Shown: piece after piece, positions 1 to 7,358 of the stretch
How the letters are laid out: the number at the start of each line of letters is the position of its first letter
Position numbering within the stretch: the stretch's first letter is position 1
Assembly: GCA_902768795.1 (NCBI GenBank)
Contig: CACXMS010000018.1
Location: 1-36,854 of the forward strand
Length of the DNA: 36,854 bases
Source of the DNA: an uncultured Eubacteriales bacterium
Lineage (GTDB): Bacteria; Bacillota; Clostridia; Christensenellales; CAG-138
Direction: 5' to 3'
Translations under genes and position numbers: made by a program
The notes under the pieces: model-generated
Databases searched by the model: none
What the model was told of the DNA's origin: nothing
The model's input: the letters and a program-made list of their open reading frames with translations, nothing else

Positions 1-78
1 GCCTAAGTTGACGGTCGTGGTCGTTTTACCAACGCCGCCTTTTTGATTACATATAGCAATCGTATTACAGTTAGGCAT
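1..78 (-). CDS. parA: ParA/Soj-type partition ATPase, N-terminal fragment cut by the window edge
   Basis: The 26 visible codons run from an ATG at 78 to the window edge. They contain the deviant Walker A motif KGGVGKTT of ParA/MinD ATPases at residues 11-18. Family members bind DNA non-specifically when loaded with ATP and move or segregate plasmids or integrative elements with a ParB partner. The start is supported by a GAAAGGAGC ribosome binding site at 86-94. The surrounding 1 kb is AT-rich, unlike the chromosome to the right, so the gene probably belongs to a plasmid-like or integrative conjugative element. A chromosomal Soj is less likely because no spo0J, gid or rnpA neighbours are seen. 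The C-terminal part and the rest of the element lie outside the window. Confidence 0.85.
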   Translation of the reverse strand, partial: MPNCNTIAICNQKGGVGKTTTTVNLG

Positions 79-128
79 TGTCTTTGCTCCTTTCATTTAG
101 ATTTAGCATCTTGTTATAAGGTGCTATG

Positions 129-155
129 TAAAGACCGATATAAAATCGGTCTTTA
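129..155. repeat. Perfect 11-bp inverted repeat upstream of parA
   Basis: TAAAGACCGAT and ATCGGTCTTTA flank a 5-nt loop. It sits between the 30-codon ORF and parA and overlaps the stop codon of that ORF. It could be a weak terminator (only a short T run follows on the minus strand) or a ParA/ParB operator. Its role is not decidable from sequence. Confidence 0.7.
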
Positions 156-245
156 TGTTAAAATGCAGTATTTGTCCTCGACACCCCTGCATAGCAAAAA
201 GCTGAACGGGAAACAATCAGGGAACGGTCTGCTAAACCATATCAT
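153..245 (-). CDS. Possible 30-aa peptide gene upstream of parA
   Basis: This is an ATG ORF of 30 codons preceded by a GAGGTGAG ribosome binding site at 252-259, 6 nt from the start. The predicted peptide is rich in Phe and Pro (starts MIWFSRPFPDCF) and has two Cys. It ends within the inverted repeat at 129-155, so ORF, hairpin and parA may be one transcription unit. I do not recognise it. It could be a leader peptide that controls parA expression, a small element-encoded protein, or chance. Only the good ribosome binding site and position support it. Confidence 0.35.
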   Translation of the reverse strand: MIWFSRPFPDCFPFSFLLCRGVEDKYCILT

Positions 246-562
246 AGGAATCTCACCTCAGCCGGGTACTCCGCCTGCTCCGTAGAGAAGTATCATTATC
301 ATTCTGACTGTCATCGCCATATCAGGGGCAACCTGATATTTATAACGGGGATTCTCGCTCGTCCCTTTCGGAAGTCTTGGCGTACCCGTTAAGGTAGCTA
401 ATCATCAGAAATAAAGTCCTGAATGTTTGGATATTTAGTTTTCAAGGAACGTGAAGAAGTGTTCCTAAACGGAGTCAGGAATTAACCCCTTCACTAATTC
501 CCACTGAGAGAGGTCAAATGCACACCCTAATTCTGAAAAAAATTAAAAAAATTTTTGAAAAC
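246..562. other. Non-coding, hairpin-rich stretch of the mobile-element end
   Basis: I see no convincing gene in these 317 bases on either strand. They contain at least three separate inverted repeats: ATATCAGG/CCTGATAT at 319-339, AGGAAC/GTTCCT at 445-466, and GGAATTA/TAATTCC at 478-501. A cluster of small dyads in an intergenic region of a ParA-bearing element is what an origin of transfer, replication origin or partition site can look like, but no known oriT or iteron pattern was recognised. Confidence 0.5.
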
Positions 563-600
563 AAAAAAAGCCGCCTATTCCAAATTAAGAATAAGCGGCT
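563..600 (-). terminator. Rho-independent terminator of the small frameshifted gene
   Basis: On the minus strand a 12-bp stem (AGCCGCTTATTC against its partner, one mismatch, 8-nt loop) is followed by seven T. It begins 17 bases after the stop codon of the 618-798 gene. Confidence 0.85.
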
Positions 601-617
601 ATATGTACCGATTTACT

Positions 618-798
618 TTATACAATTTTAACCTTAAATAACTTAGTACGTGCTTTCATCAACTTGCAAATAACTTCATCAATACCATCTGTGAACTTTC
701 CCTGATGTGTCAGTTTATTCTTCTTAATCAAAAGGGAAGATAGGATTTCACTGCGTTCCTGATCTGTTAAATTGATATAAATACTTTTGCTTTTTCAA
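618..798 (-). pseudogene. Small element-borne gene (about 59 aa) broken by a one-base frameshift
   Basis: A TTG start at 798 with an ideal GAGGTG ribosome binding site at 805-810 opens a frame that stops after 16 codons. The neighbouring frame reads a long, protein-like sequence (IYINLTDQERSEILSSLL at its N-terminus, ending TKLFKVKIV) up to a TAA at 618. Removing one A from the five-A run near 791-795 joins start and body into one 59-residue protein. The unit has a matching promoter (823-851) and terminator (563-600), so it looks like a real gene that is mutated, mis-sequenced or frameshifted. The product resembles small uncharacterised proteins carried by clostridial integrative elements (from memory, not searched). 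Function unknown. Confidence 0.6.
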
Positions 799-822
799 AC
801 TGAACACCTCGCTTTCATTCTT

Positions 823-851
823 ATTATATAATAGGTATGAAAAAGGGACAA
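823..851 (-). promoter_or_regulatory. SigA-type promoter of the small frameshifted gene
   Basis: TTGTCC-N17-TATAAT on the minus strand, with exact 17-bp spacing. It drives the 618-798 gene. Confidence 0.75.
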
Positions 852-868
852 AGGTGCAAAATGGGCAT

Positions 869-910
869 AAAAAAAGCAGGCATACTACTTTTTACAGTAA
901 TATGCCTGCT
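869..910 (-). terminator. Strong terminator after the ppdK-proximal remnant
   Basis: On the minus strand a 15-bp stem with one mismatch (AGCAGGCATATTACT against its partner) and a short loop is followed by seven T. It lies 8 bases beyond the TAA of the 42-codon remnant and about 120 bases beyond the ppdK stop, so it probably ends the ppdK transcript too. Confidence 0.85.
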
Positions 911-917
911 AATTGTT

Positions 918-1046
918 TTAGATAAAGACTTCAACAGTTAAATCTTCCCACTGTTTTGCACGAAGATATTGGTCTGTTGATTTTCTGTACGCTTCTGCTT
1001 GGTCGAAATTAACCTTAAAACTGAAGTACAGATTAGTCCTCCCCAT
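918..1046 (-). pseudogene. 42-codon ORF, probably the 3' remnant of a truncated gene, overlapping the ppdK end
   Basis: Starting at an ATG inside the last codons of ppdK (14-nt overlap), this frame is open for 42 codons to TAA at 918 and is directly followed by a terminator. The translation has a natural protein composition (contains KVNFDQAEAYRKSTDQYLRA and ends LTVEVFI) and an AT-rich base composition unlike ppdK. The ATG lacks a separate ribosome binding site. I interpret it as the C-terminal end of a gene whose 5' part was lost where the AT-rich segment joins the chromosome. A genuine small gene coupled to ppdK is the alternative. I do not recognise the family. Confidence 0.4.
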
Positions 1047-3666
1047 ATTTGATAGCGGCCTGCGCTGCGGCGAGACGGGCGATCGGGACACGGTACGGCG
1101 AGCAGGAAACGTAGGTCAGGCCGATGTTGTGGCAGAACTCTACGGACGACGGATCGCCGCCGTGTTCGCCGCAGATGCCGAGCGTGATGTCCGGACGGGT
1201 CGATCTGCCGAGCTTGCACGCCATCTCCATGAGCTTGCCGACGCCGGTCTGGTCAAGACGCGCGAACGGATCGGACTCATAGATCTTGGTGTCATAGTAC
1301 GAGGTCAGGAACTTGCCCGCGTCGTCACGGCTGAAGCCGAACGTCATCTGGGTCAGGTCGTTCGTGCCGAAGCAGAAGAACTCGGCGGTCTTGGCGATCT
1401 CGTCTGCGGTCAGAGCGGCGCGCGGAATCTCGATCATCGTGCCGACCTCATACTTCAGGTCGCTGCCCGCGGCCTGAATCTCTTCGTCCGCGACCGCAAC
1501 GACGATGTTGCGTACGAAATTGAATTCCTTCGCTTCGCCGACGAGCGGGATCATAATCTCGGGAACGAGCTTCCATTCCGGATGCGCCTTCTTGACGTTG
1601 ATCGCCGCGCGGATGACCGCACGGGTCTGCATCTTCGCGATTTCCGGATAGGTGACGGTCAGACGGCAGCCGCGGTGGCCCATCATCGGGTTGAACTCAT
1701 GCAGGCCGGAGATGATCGCCTTGATCTGCTCGACGGACTTGTTCTGCGCCTTTGCGAGCGCTTCGATGTCGGCCTCTTCGGTCGGAACGAACTCGTGAAG
1801 CGGCGGATCCAGGAAACGGATGACGACCGGGTCGCCTTCCATCGCTTCGTACAGCTTTTCAAAGTCGCCCTGCTGCATCGGGAGCAGCTTCGCAAGCGCC
1901 ACTTCGCGCTCTTCGACGGTGTCGGAACAGATCATCTCGCGGATCGCTTCGATGCGCTCGCCTTCGAAGAACATGTGCTCGGTACGGCAGAGGCCGATGC
2001 CCTGCGCGCCAAGCTCGCGCGCTTTCTTCGCGTCGCGCGGGGTATCGGCGTTCGTGCGAACCTGCAGTCTTCTGTACTTGTCCGCCCAGGACATGATGCG
2101 GCCGAACTCGCCCGCGATTTCGGCGTCGACCGTCGGGATCACGCCGTCATACACGCAGCCGGTGGAACCGTCGATCGAAATCCAGTCGCCCTCGTGGTAT
2201 TCCTTGCCGCCGAGCGTGAACTTCTTGTTCTCTTCATCCATGACCATGGCGGAGCAGCCGGAAACGCAGCAGGAGCCCATGCCGCGCGCGACAACCGCCG
2301 CGTGAGAGGTCATGCCGCCGCGACCGGTCAGAATGCCCTGCGCGGCCTTCATGCCCTCGATGTCCTCCGGAGAGGTCTCGAGACGGACGAGAACGACCTT
2401 CTGGCCGCGAGCCGCCCATGCTTTGGCGTCTTCCGCGGTGAATACGATCTGGCCGCAGGCGGCGCCCGGGGATGCGCCGAGCGCGCGGGCAACCGGCGTT
2501 GCCGCCTTCAGCGCCTTCGCGTCGAACTGCGGGTGCAGCAGCGTATCGAGGTTTCGCGGATCGATCATCGCGATCGCTTCCTGCTCGGTCCGCATGCCCT
2601 CGTCAACGAGATCGCAGGCGATCTTCAGAGCGGCCTTCGCGGTGCGCTTGCCGTTGCGGGTCTGCAGCATGTACAGCTTCTCGTGCTCGACGGTGAACTC
2701 CATATCCTGCATGTCGCGATAGTGGCTCTCGAGCTTGTTGCAAACGTCAACGAACTGCTCGAACGCCTTCGGGAACTTCTGCTCCATTTCGGCGATGTGC
2801 ATCGGCGTGCGGACGCCGGCAACGACGTCTTCGCCCTGCGCGTTGGTCAAAAACTCGCCGAACAGACCCTTTTCGCCGGTCGCCGGATCGCGCGTGAACG
2901 CAACGCCGGTGCCGCAGTCGTCGCCCATGTTGCCGAACGCCATCATTTGCACGTTGACCGCGGTGCCCCAGGAATACGGGATATCGTTGTCGCGGCGATA
3001 GACGTTTGCACGCGGGTTGTCCCACGAACGGAAAACGGCCTTGATCGCTTCGAACAGCTGTACCTTCGGATCCGCCGGGAAGTCTTCGCCGATCTTCTCC
3101 TTGTATTCCGCCTTGAACTGGTTGGCAAGCTCACGAAGGTCGTCCGCATTGAGCTCGACGTCCTGCTTGACGCCCTTGGCTTCCTTCATGCGGTCGATCA
3201 GCACTTCGAAGTACTTCTTGCCGACCTCCATAACGACGTCGGAGAACATCTGAATAAATCTGCGATAGCAGTCCCATGCCCAGCGCGGATTGCCGGATTT
3301 CTGAGCGATGACTTCAACAACCTGCTCGTTCAGACCGAGGTTGAGGATCGTGTCCATCATGCCCGGCATGGATGCGCGAGCGCCCGAGCGGACGGAAACC
3401 AGCAGCGGATTCTCCGTATCGCCGAACTTCTTGCCCGTGATCTGCTCCAGCTTCTCGATATACGTCATGATCTCCGCCTGAATGTCGGGGTTGATCTGAC
3501 GGCCGTCCTCATAATACTGGGTGCAGGCTTCCGTCGTGATCGTGAATCCCTGCGGAACCGGCAGGCCGAGATTGGTCATCTCGGCGAGGTTCGCGCCTTT
3601 GCCGCCCAGAAGGTTCCGCATGCCTGCGTTGCCTTCGCTGAACAAGTAAACATACTTCTTTGCCAT
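1033..3666 (-). CDS. ppdK: Pyruvate, phosphate dikinase
   Basis: PPDK interconverts ATP, phosphate and pyruvate with AMP, PPi and phosphoenolpyruvate in the cytoplasm, and supports glycolysis or gluconeogenesis in anaerobes. The 877 residues match the usual length of about 875. The N-terminal ATP-grasp half is followed by the phosphohistidine domain with GGMTSHAAVVARGMG, whose His (near residue 455) carries the phosphate. The C-terminal PEP/pyruvate barrel contains GLCRTEHMFF, FGTNDLTQMTFGFSRDD and the acid/base Cys at about 832 in CGEHGGD. The start has an AGGAGGT site 7 nt upstream. It follows recO, as in many Clostridia, but has its own promoter (3699-3727) after the recO terminator. No PPDK regulatory protein gene lies next to it. 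The identification is secure. Confidence 0.98.
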   Translation of the reverse strand: MAKKYVYLFSEGNAGMRNLLGGKGANLAEMTNLGLPVPQGFTITTEACTQYYEDGRQINPDIQAEIMTYIEKLEQITGKKFGDTENPLLVSVRSGARASMPGMMDTILNLGLNEQVVEVIAQKSGNPRWAWDCYRRFIQMFSDVVMEVGKKYFEVLIDRMKEAKGVKQDVELNADDLRELANQFKAEYKEKIGEDFPADPKVQLFEAIKAVFRSWDNPRANVYRRDNDIPYSWGTAVNVQMMAFGNMGDDCGTGVAFTRDPATGEKGLFGEFLTNAQGEDVVAGVRTPMHIAEMEQKFPKAFEQFVDVCNKLESHYRDMQDMEFTVEHEKLYMLQTRNGKRTAKAALKIACDLVDEGMRTEQEAIAMIDPRNLDTLLHPQFDAKALKAATPVARALGASPGAACGQIVFTAEDAKAWAARGQKVVLVRLETSPEDIEGMKAAQGILTGRGGMTSHAAVVARGMGSCCVSGCSAMVMDEENKKFTLGGKEYHEGDWISIDGSTGCVYDGVIPTVDAEIAGEFGRIMSWADKYRRLQVRTNADTPRDAKKARELGAQGIGLCRTEHMFFEGERIEAIREMICSDTVEEREVALAKLLPMQQGDFEKLYEAMEGDPVVIRFLDPPLHEFVPTEEADIEALAKAQNKSVEQIKAIISGLHEFNPMMGHRGCRLTVTYPEIAKMQTRAVIRAAINVKKAHPEWKLVPEIMIPLVGEAKEFNFVRNIVVAVADEEIQAAGSDLKYEVGTMIEIPRAALTADEIAKTAEFFCFGTNDLTQMTFGFSRDDAGKFLTSYYDTKIYESDPFARLDQTGVGKLMEMACKLGRSTRPDITLGICGEHGGDPSSVEFCHNIGLTYVSCSPYRVPIARLAAAQAAIKYGED

Positions 3667-3698
3667 ATAATACCTCCTATAATATTTGGGAACAATTT

Positions 3699-3727
3699 AT
3701 TTTATCAAATTTCCGTTCAATACGCAA
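3699..3727 (-). promoter_or_regulatory. SigA-type promoter of ppdK
   Basis: TTGCGT-N17-TAAAAT on the minus strand, about 33 bases before the ppdK start, in the recO-ppdK gap and just after the recO terminator. Confidence 0.7.
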
Positions 3728-3750
3728 CCCTCATTTTACGAATTCTCGAC

Positions 3751-3779
3751 AAAAAAAGTTCCCACTTAAAGCAGGAACT
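3751..3779 (-). terminator. recO terminator that overlaps the recO stop codon
   Basis: On the minus strand AGTTCC pairs with GGAACT and is followed by seven T. The 5' arm of the stem lies within the last codons of recO, so coding sequence and terminator are shared. Confidence 0.8.
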
Positions 3780-4509
3780 GTTCCAACATTTTCACAGCGC
3801 GATCCTGCGCGCCGAGCGCCTGCGAAGCCGTCTCGATCAGCAGCGCAAGGACATCCTTTCGCAGGGATTCCGACATGCGGATGCGGTTCAGATCGCGGTC
3901 CTCAAGCAGCAGCATCCGCCGCATTGCCTCCAGCGCCGTGCGGCTCACCGGCCGCCCGCCGTGCGGGCACGCGACGCAGACGGTTCCGCCCGCCTCGGCC
4001 GAATAGAACAGAACGGCGTCGCTTCGCACATCTCTCCGGCATACGGCGCAGTGCGTCAGCACCGGGCGGTAGCCGATCCGATCGAGAAAATGGATCAGAA
4101 ACCCGCACAGCAGATCCAGCGGGTTCTGCTCGGAATAGGCAAGAAACGACAGCGTATGGTACAGCAGCATAAACAGCCGCTCGTTCGGCGTGTCCGGTTC
4201 GATTGCCGAAAGGCAGAAGCGCGCCGCCGCCGACGCGATCAGGAAGCGATCCGGATCCTCGCGCAGCGCATAAAAGCTCTCGCGGACGTCGCACGAATCG
4301 ACCGTTCCGCGATCCTTTGCAAAAAACACCGTGTATTCGCCGTAGACAAACGGCTGCGCGCACGCCAAAAGCGGCGCGGTCGGTTTCCGACAGTTCCGCG
4401 CCTTGCAGTCCACCCTGCCCCGTTCCACCGTGAACAGCGTCAGCATCCGATCGTTGTCCCGATAGTCCGTGCAGCCGATGACGATTCCGTTCAGGGTTTC
4501 GGCGGCCAT
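3766..4509 (-). CDS. recO: DNA repair protein RecO
   Basis: RecO loads RecA onto SSB-coated single-stranded DNA with RecR and anneals complementary strands. The 247-residue product has the family layout: an N-terminal OB-fold (GIVIGCTDYRDNDRMLTLFT near the start) followed by a helical domain with a four-Cys zinc knuckle, CxxC at 154-157 and CxxC at 178-181. Its start overlaps the end of yqzL by 19 nt and lacks a well-spaced ribosome binding site (GGAAGG is only one base away), so translation is probably coupled. It is the last gene of the yqfC-recO cluster. Secure. Confidence 0.95.
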   Translation of the reverse strand: MAAETLNGIVIGCTDYRDNDRMLTLFTVERGRVDCKARNCRKPTAPLLACAQPFVYGEYTVFFAKDRGTVDSCDVRESFYALREDPDRFLIASAAARFCLSAIEPDTPNERLFMLLYHTLSFLAYSEQNPLDLLCGFLIHFLDRIGYRPVLTHCAVCRRDVRSDAVLFYSAEAGGTVCVACPHGGRPVSRTALEAMRRMLLLEDRDLNRIRMSESLRKDVLALLIETASQALGAQDRAVKMLEQFLL

Positions 4510-4601
4510 TCCTTCCGTTCTTTGGTATAGGCAAGATAGTCCTCGATCCTGCCCGTCTTCATAAACCGCAAAAATGCGGCCCGTTCTTTTTCGTTTTCCA
4601 T
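4491..4601 (-). CDS. yqzL: YqzL-like small protein between era and recO
   Basis: This 36-codon ORF (starts MENEKERAAFLRF) fills the gap between era and recO and overlaps recO by 19 nt. The centre, FMKTGRIEDYLAYTKERK, follows the pattern of the YqzL family (an aromatic residue, TG, I, then xYL), and YqzL occupies the same slot in Bacillus and many Clostridia. Its function is unknown in all species I know of. The ribosome binding site is poor (GAAGG one base from ATG), so the exact start is uncertain, but no better in-frame start is visible. The gene is easily missed because of its length. Confidence 0.75.
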   Translation of the reverse strand: MENEKERAAFLRFMKTGRIEDYLAYTKERKEWPPKP

Positions 4602-4629
4602 ACCTTCAGTATGCGCGGAAAACGGTTTT

Positions 4630-5532
4630 TTATACGTCGCGGTAACCGAGCTCGCTGAGCATCTGCTGCCGGTTTCTCCAATCCTCTTTCACCTTGATCC
4701 AAAGCTGCAGGTTCACGCGGACGCCGAGCAGCCACTCAACGTCCTTCCGCGCTTCCATGCCGATCCTTTTGAGCATCTTGCCGCCTCTGCCGATCAGAAT
4801 TCCCTTGTGGCTCTCGCGCTCGCAATAGACCGTCGCCCAGACGTCCATCAGCTCGCCGCCCTCCCGCAGTTCCATTTTATCGACGCTGACGCCGATGCCG
4901 TGCGGAACCTCCTCCCGCAAAAGCAGCAGCGTCTTCTCCCGGATCATTTCGGCGACGATCACGCGCTCGGGCTGATCGGTCACCATATCGTCCGGAAAAT
5001 ACTGCGGGCCGTCCGAAAGATACCCCTTCAGCGTTTCGAGCAGCCTGTCCACTCCGTCTCCGTTCTTTGCCGAAACCGAAAGCACCGTTTCAAACAGGCC
5101 GGTCTCTTCGAGCGTTTCCCGGATCTCGCGCATGACAAGCGCGCTTGCGGCGTCGGACTTGTTGATCACGCCGATCTTTTTGGATCGGGCCGAAGAAAGC
5201 CGTTCGAGAATCTCCCGGTCGCGCTCGCGCACGCCCTGCGTCGCGTCGACCAGAAACAGCACCGCTTCCGTATCGTCGGACGCGCTTTCGGCAACCTTCT
5301 GCATGTATTCACCGAGCTTGTTCTTCGGGCGCGTCATGCCCGGCGTGTCCAAAAAGACCATCTGCCAGCCCTTGCCGGTCAGAACGCCGGTGATGCGGTT
5401 GCGCGTGGTCTGCGCACGATCGGTGACGATCGCGATCTTCTGTCCGATCAGCGTATTGAGCAGCGTGGATTTTCCGACATTCGGGCAGCCGATAATGCTG
5501 AAAAACCCGCTTTTATATCCTTCCCGAATCAT
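4630..5532 (-). CDS. era: GTPase Era
   Basis: Era binds the 3' end of 16S rRNA and acts as a checkpoint in 30S subunit assembly. The 300-aa product shows G1 GCPNVGKST at 15-23, G3 DTPG at 62-65 and G4 NKSD at 124-127, then a C-terminal KH domain with GILIGRGGKMLKRIG from residue 244 and the usual end VRVNLQLWIKVKEDWR. The ATG at 5532 was chosen because it forms an ATGA overlap with the cdd stop codon and has AAGGA 6 nt upstream. A longer frame upstream is only cdd read out of frame. Secure. Confidence 0.97.
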   Translation of the reverse strand: MIREGYKSGFFSIIGCPNVGKSTLLNTLIGQKIAIVTDRAQTTRNRITGVLTGKGWQMVFLDTPGMTRPKNKLGEYMQKVAESASDDTEAVLFLVDATQGVRERDREILERLSSARSKKIGVINKSDAASALVMREIRETLEETGLFETVLSVSAKNGDGVDRLLETLKGYLSDGPQYFPDDMVTDQPERVIVAEMIREKTLLLLREEVPHGIGVSVDKMELREGGELMDVWATVYCERESHKGILIGRGGKMLKRIGMEARKDVEWLLGVRVNLQLWIKVKEDWRNRQQMLSELGYRDV

Positions 5533-5936
5533 AGCAGATCCTTCGGGCCGAACGAATGCGGCAGCAGCTCCGCCAGCGTATCCGTCGAAACGGCAGTACG
5601 ATCGCAGTTGGCGGTGATGATCAGAAACTCTTTTTCGCAGAACTCGGCCATCACCTGCCGGCAGATGCCGCACGGAAACGCCGGCGATTCGCCGGAGCCG
5701 ATGACCGCGATTGCGGTAAATTCGCGTTTCCCGTCGTAAACGGCTTTGAACATGGCGCAGCGCTCGGCACAGACCGTATCGCCGAACGAAGCGTTCTCAA
5801 TGTTGCAGCCCTGATACACGGTTCCGTCCGCGCAAAGCAGCGCCGCGCCGACCGCGTAGTTCGAATACGGGCTGTACGACCGCGCGCGCGCTTCCTGTGC
5901 AAGATCCAGAAGCCATTCCTTCTTTTCCGCCGTCAT
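5529..5936 (-). CDS. cdd: Cytidine deaminase
   Basis: This enzyme deaminates cytidine and deoxycytidine to uridine and deoxyuridine in pyrimidine salvage. At 135 aa it has the size of the homotetrameric bacterial type. Zinc ligands are visible in TVCAERCA (Cys56, catalytic Glu58) and PCGICRQ (Cys89, Cys92); NIENASFG binds substrate. It is joined by ATGA overlaps to ybeY upstream and era downstream. dgkA, which sits just upstream of cdd in Bacillus, is absent here. Secure. Confidence 0.96.
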   Translation of the reverse strand: MTAEKKEWLLDLAQEARARSYSPYSNYAVGAALLCADGTVYQGCNIENASFGDTVCAERCAMFKAVYDGKREFTAIAVIGSGESPAFPCGICRQVMAEFCEKEFLIITANCDRTAVSTDTLAELLPHSFGPKDLL

Positions 5937-6373
5937 TCCCTCGTTACCCCCATTCCGTTCAGAATCGCCGTCTGCCGTTCGCGCATGACGCGCTCCTCCG
6001 GCCCGGTCATGTGGTCGTATCCCAACAGATGCAGCACGCCGTGCACGGTCAAAAACGCAAGCTCACGCGAAAGCGAATGCCCGTACTCCTCCGCCTGCTC
6101 CTTCGCCCTGTCATAGCAGATCATGATATCCCCGAGGTATCCGTCTCCGCCGAGCGGGTCCTCGCCTTCCCACGCCGGAAACGTCAGCACATCGGTCACG
6201 CGGTCGACATGCCGAAAATCGCGGTTCAGCGTCCGGATGCGCTCCGGCGTATCGACCATCACGCATAAATCGCCTTTTTTGCGCTCATACGCGAGCGCGG
6301 CCTCCGCCGCGGCCGTGATCCCCGCGCGCTCCGCCTCCGTCAGCGCGACCGCCTCACTCACCAGCTCGATCAT
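5933..6373 (-). CDS. ybeY: Endoribonuclease YbeY
   Basis: YbeY is a zinc-dependent single-strand endoribonuclease used in rRNA maturation and ribosome quality control. The 146-aa protein carries the HGVLHLLGYDH zinc motif at 111-121 and the upstream LNRDFRHVDRVTDVLTFP segment typical of the family. The ATG at 6373 was chosen over an upstream one because it has GGGAGG 6 nt before it and gives the normal N-terminus; it overlaps the end of phoH by 20 nt. It ends with an ATGA overlap on cdd. Secure. Confidence 0.96.
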   Translation of the reverse strand: MIELVSEAVALTEAERAGITAAAEAALAYERKKGDLCVMVDTPERIRTLNRDFRHVDRVTDVLTFPAWEGEDPLGGDGYLGDIMICYDRAKEQAEEYGHSLSRELAFLTVHGVLHLLGYDHMTGPEERVMRERQTAILNGMGVTRE

Positions 6374-7358
6374 GCTTTTCCTCCCGCTGCTTTTCAGCGC
6401 GCTCATACGCCTGAATGATCCGCTGTACAAGCTCGTGCCGCACGACGTCCTTATGCGTCAGCCGCACGATGGAAATGCCCTCGACGCCGTCGAGAATCCG
6501 GATCGCGTGGACAAGTCCGCTGACGCGCTCCCTCGGCAGATCGATCTGCGTCATATCGCCGGTCACGATGATCCGGCTGCCCTCGCCGAAGCGCGTCAGG
6601 AACATCTTCATCTGCTCGATTGAGCAGTTCTGCGCTTCATCGAGAATGATATACGCATTGTTCAGCGTGCGGCCGCGCATGTACGCGAGCGGAGCGACCT
6701 CAATCGCGCCGCGCTCCATGAGCTGTTTGAACGTCTCCATTCCGAAAAACTCCTGCAGCGCGTCGTACAGCGGACGGAGATACGGATCGACCTTGTTCTG
6801 CAGATCCCCCGGCAGAAAGCCGAGCTTTTCGCCCGCTTCGACCGCCGGCCGGGTCAGGATGATGCGCTCGACCTCCTTGTTCTTAAACGCGAGCACCGCC
6901 ATCGCAACGGCAAGATACGTTTTGCCGGTTCCCGCCGGACCGACGCCGAATACGAGATCGTGGTTTTTCAGCGCCTGCACGTACCGTTTCTGGCCGAGCG
7001 TTTTGCATTTGACCTGCTTGCCGCGATGCGTCAGCGCGATCACGTCGCCCATGATCGACGAGATCAGGTCGGCGTTGCCCTCCTTGGCAAGATCGATCGC
7101 ATAGCGGATGCGCGTGCGGTTGATCGGATCGCCGCGACGCTGCATTTCGAGCAGCTTGTCCAGCACGGAACGGCACAAGGCGACCGCCTCCGGCTCCCCT
7201 TCGATCGCGATGCCGTCCGACCGGATCTTCAGTTTTGCGCCCGTCTCTTCCTCGAAGATCGGAACGTTCTCATCGAACACGCCGAACAGCCCGACGGAAT
7301 CCTCCATGGACTCCAGTTCGAGCTGCTCCGTGACGACCGTTTTCGGTTCTTCACTCAT
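6354..7358 (-). CDS. phoH: PhoH-like P-loop ATPase
   Basis: PhoH-like (YbeZ-type) ATPases are RNA-associated proteins that partner YbeY, encoded next door. The 334-aa product has an N-terminal KH-like region (about 20-75), Walker A GPAGTGKT at 140-147 and Walker B IILDEAQN at 237-244. Of two possible starts two codons apart, the ATG at 7358 is preferred because AAAGGAG lies 7 nt upstream; it gives an 8-nt overlap with yqfD. The pgpH (7TM-HD) gene that follows phoH in Bacillus is missing. Secure as a family member; cellular role is from homologues. Confidence 0.95.
   Translation of the reverse strand: MSEEPKTVVTEQLELESMEDSVGLFGVFDENVPIFEEETGAKLKIRSDGIAIEGEPEAVALCRSVLDKLLEMQRRGDPINRTRIRYAIDLAKEGNADLISSIMGDVIALTHRGKQVKCKTLGQKRYVQALKNHDLVFGVGPAGTGKTYLAVAMAVLAFKNKEVERIILTRPAVEAGEKLGFLPGDLQNKVDPYLRPLYDALQEFFGMETFKQLMERGAIEVAPLAYMRGRTLNNAYIILDEAQNCSIEQMKMFLTRFGEGSRIIVTGDMTQIDLPRERVSGLVHAIRILDGVEGISIVRLTHKDVVRHELVQRIIQAYERAEKQREEKHDRAGE

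Noticed and set aside
43..285. An 80-codon plus-strand ORF at the left edge
   Set aside because: It is antisense to the start of parA and has no ribosome binding site or family.
1129..4530. A 1133-codon plus-strand ORF across ppdK and recO
   Set aside because: It is antisense to two secure genes. High-GC coding DNA with few stop codons on the other strand yields such frames; the translation is low-complexity Arg/Ala/Leu with no domain.
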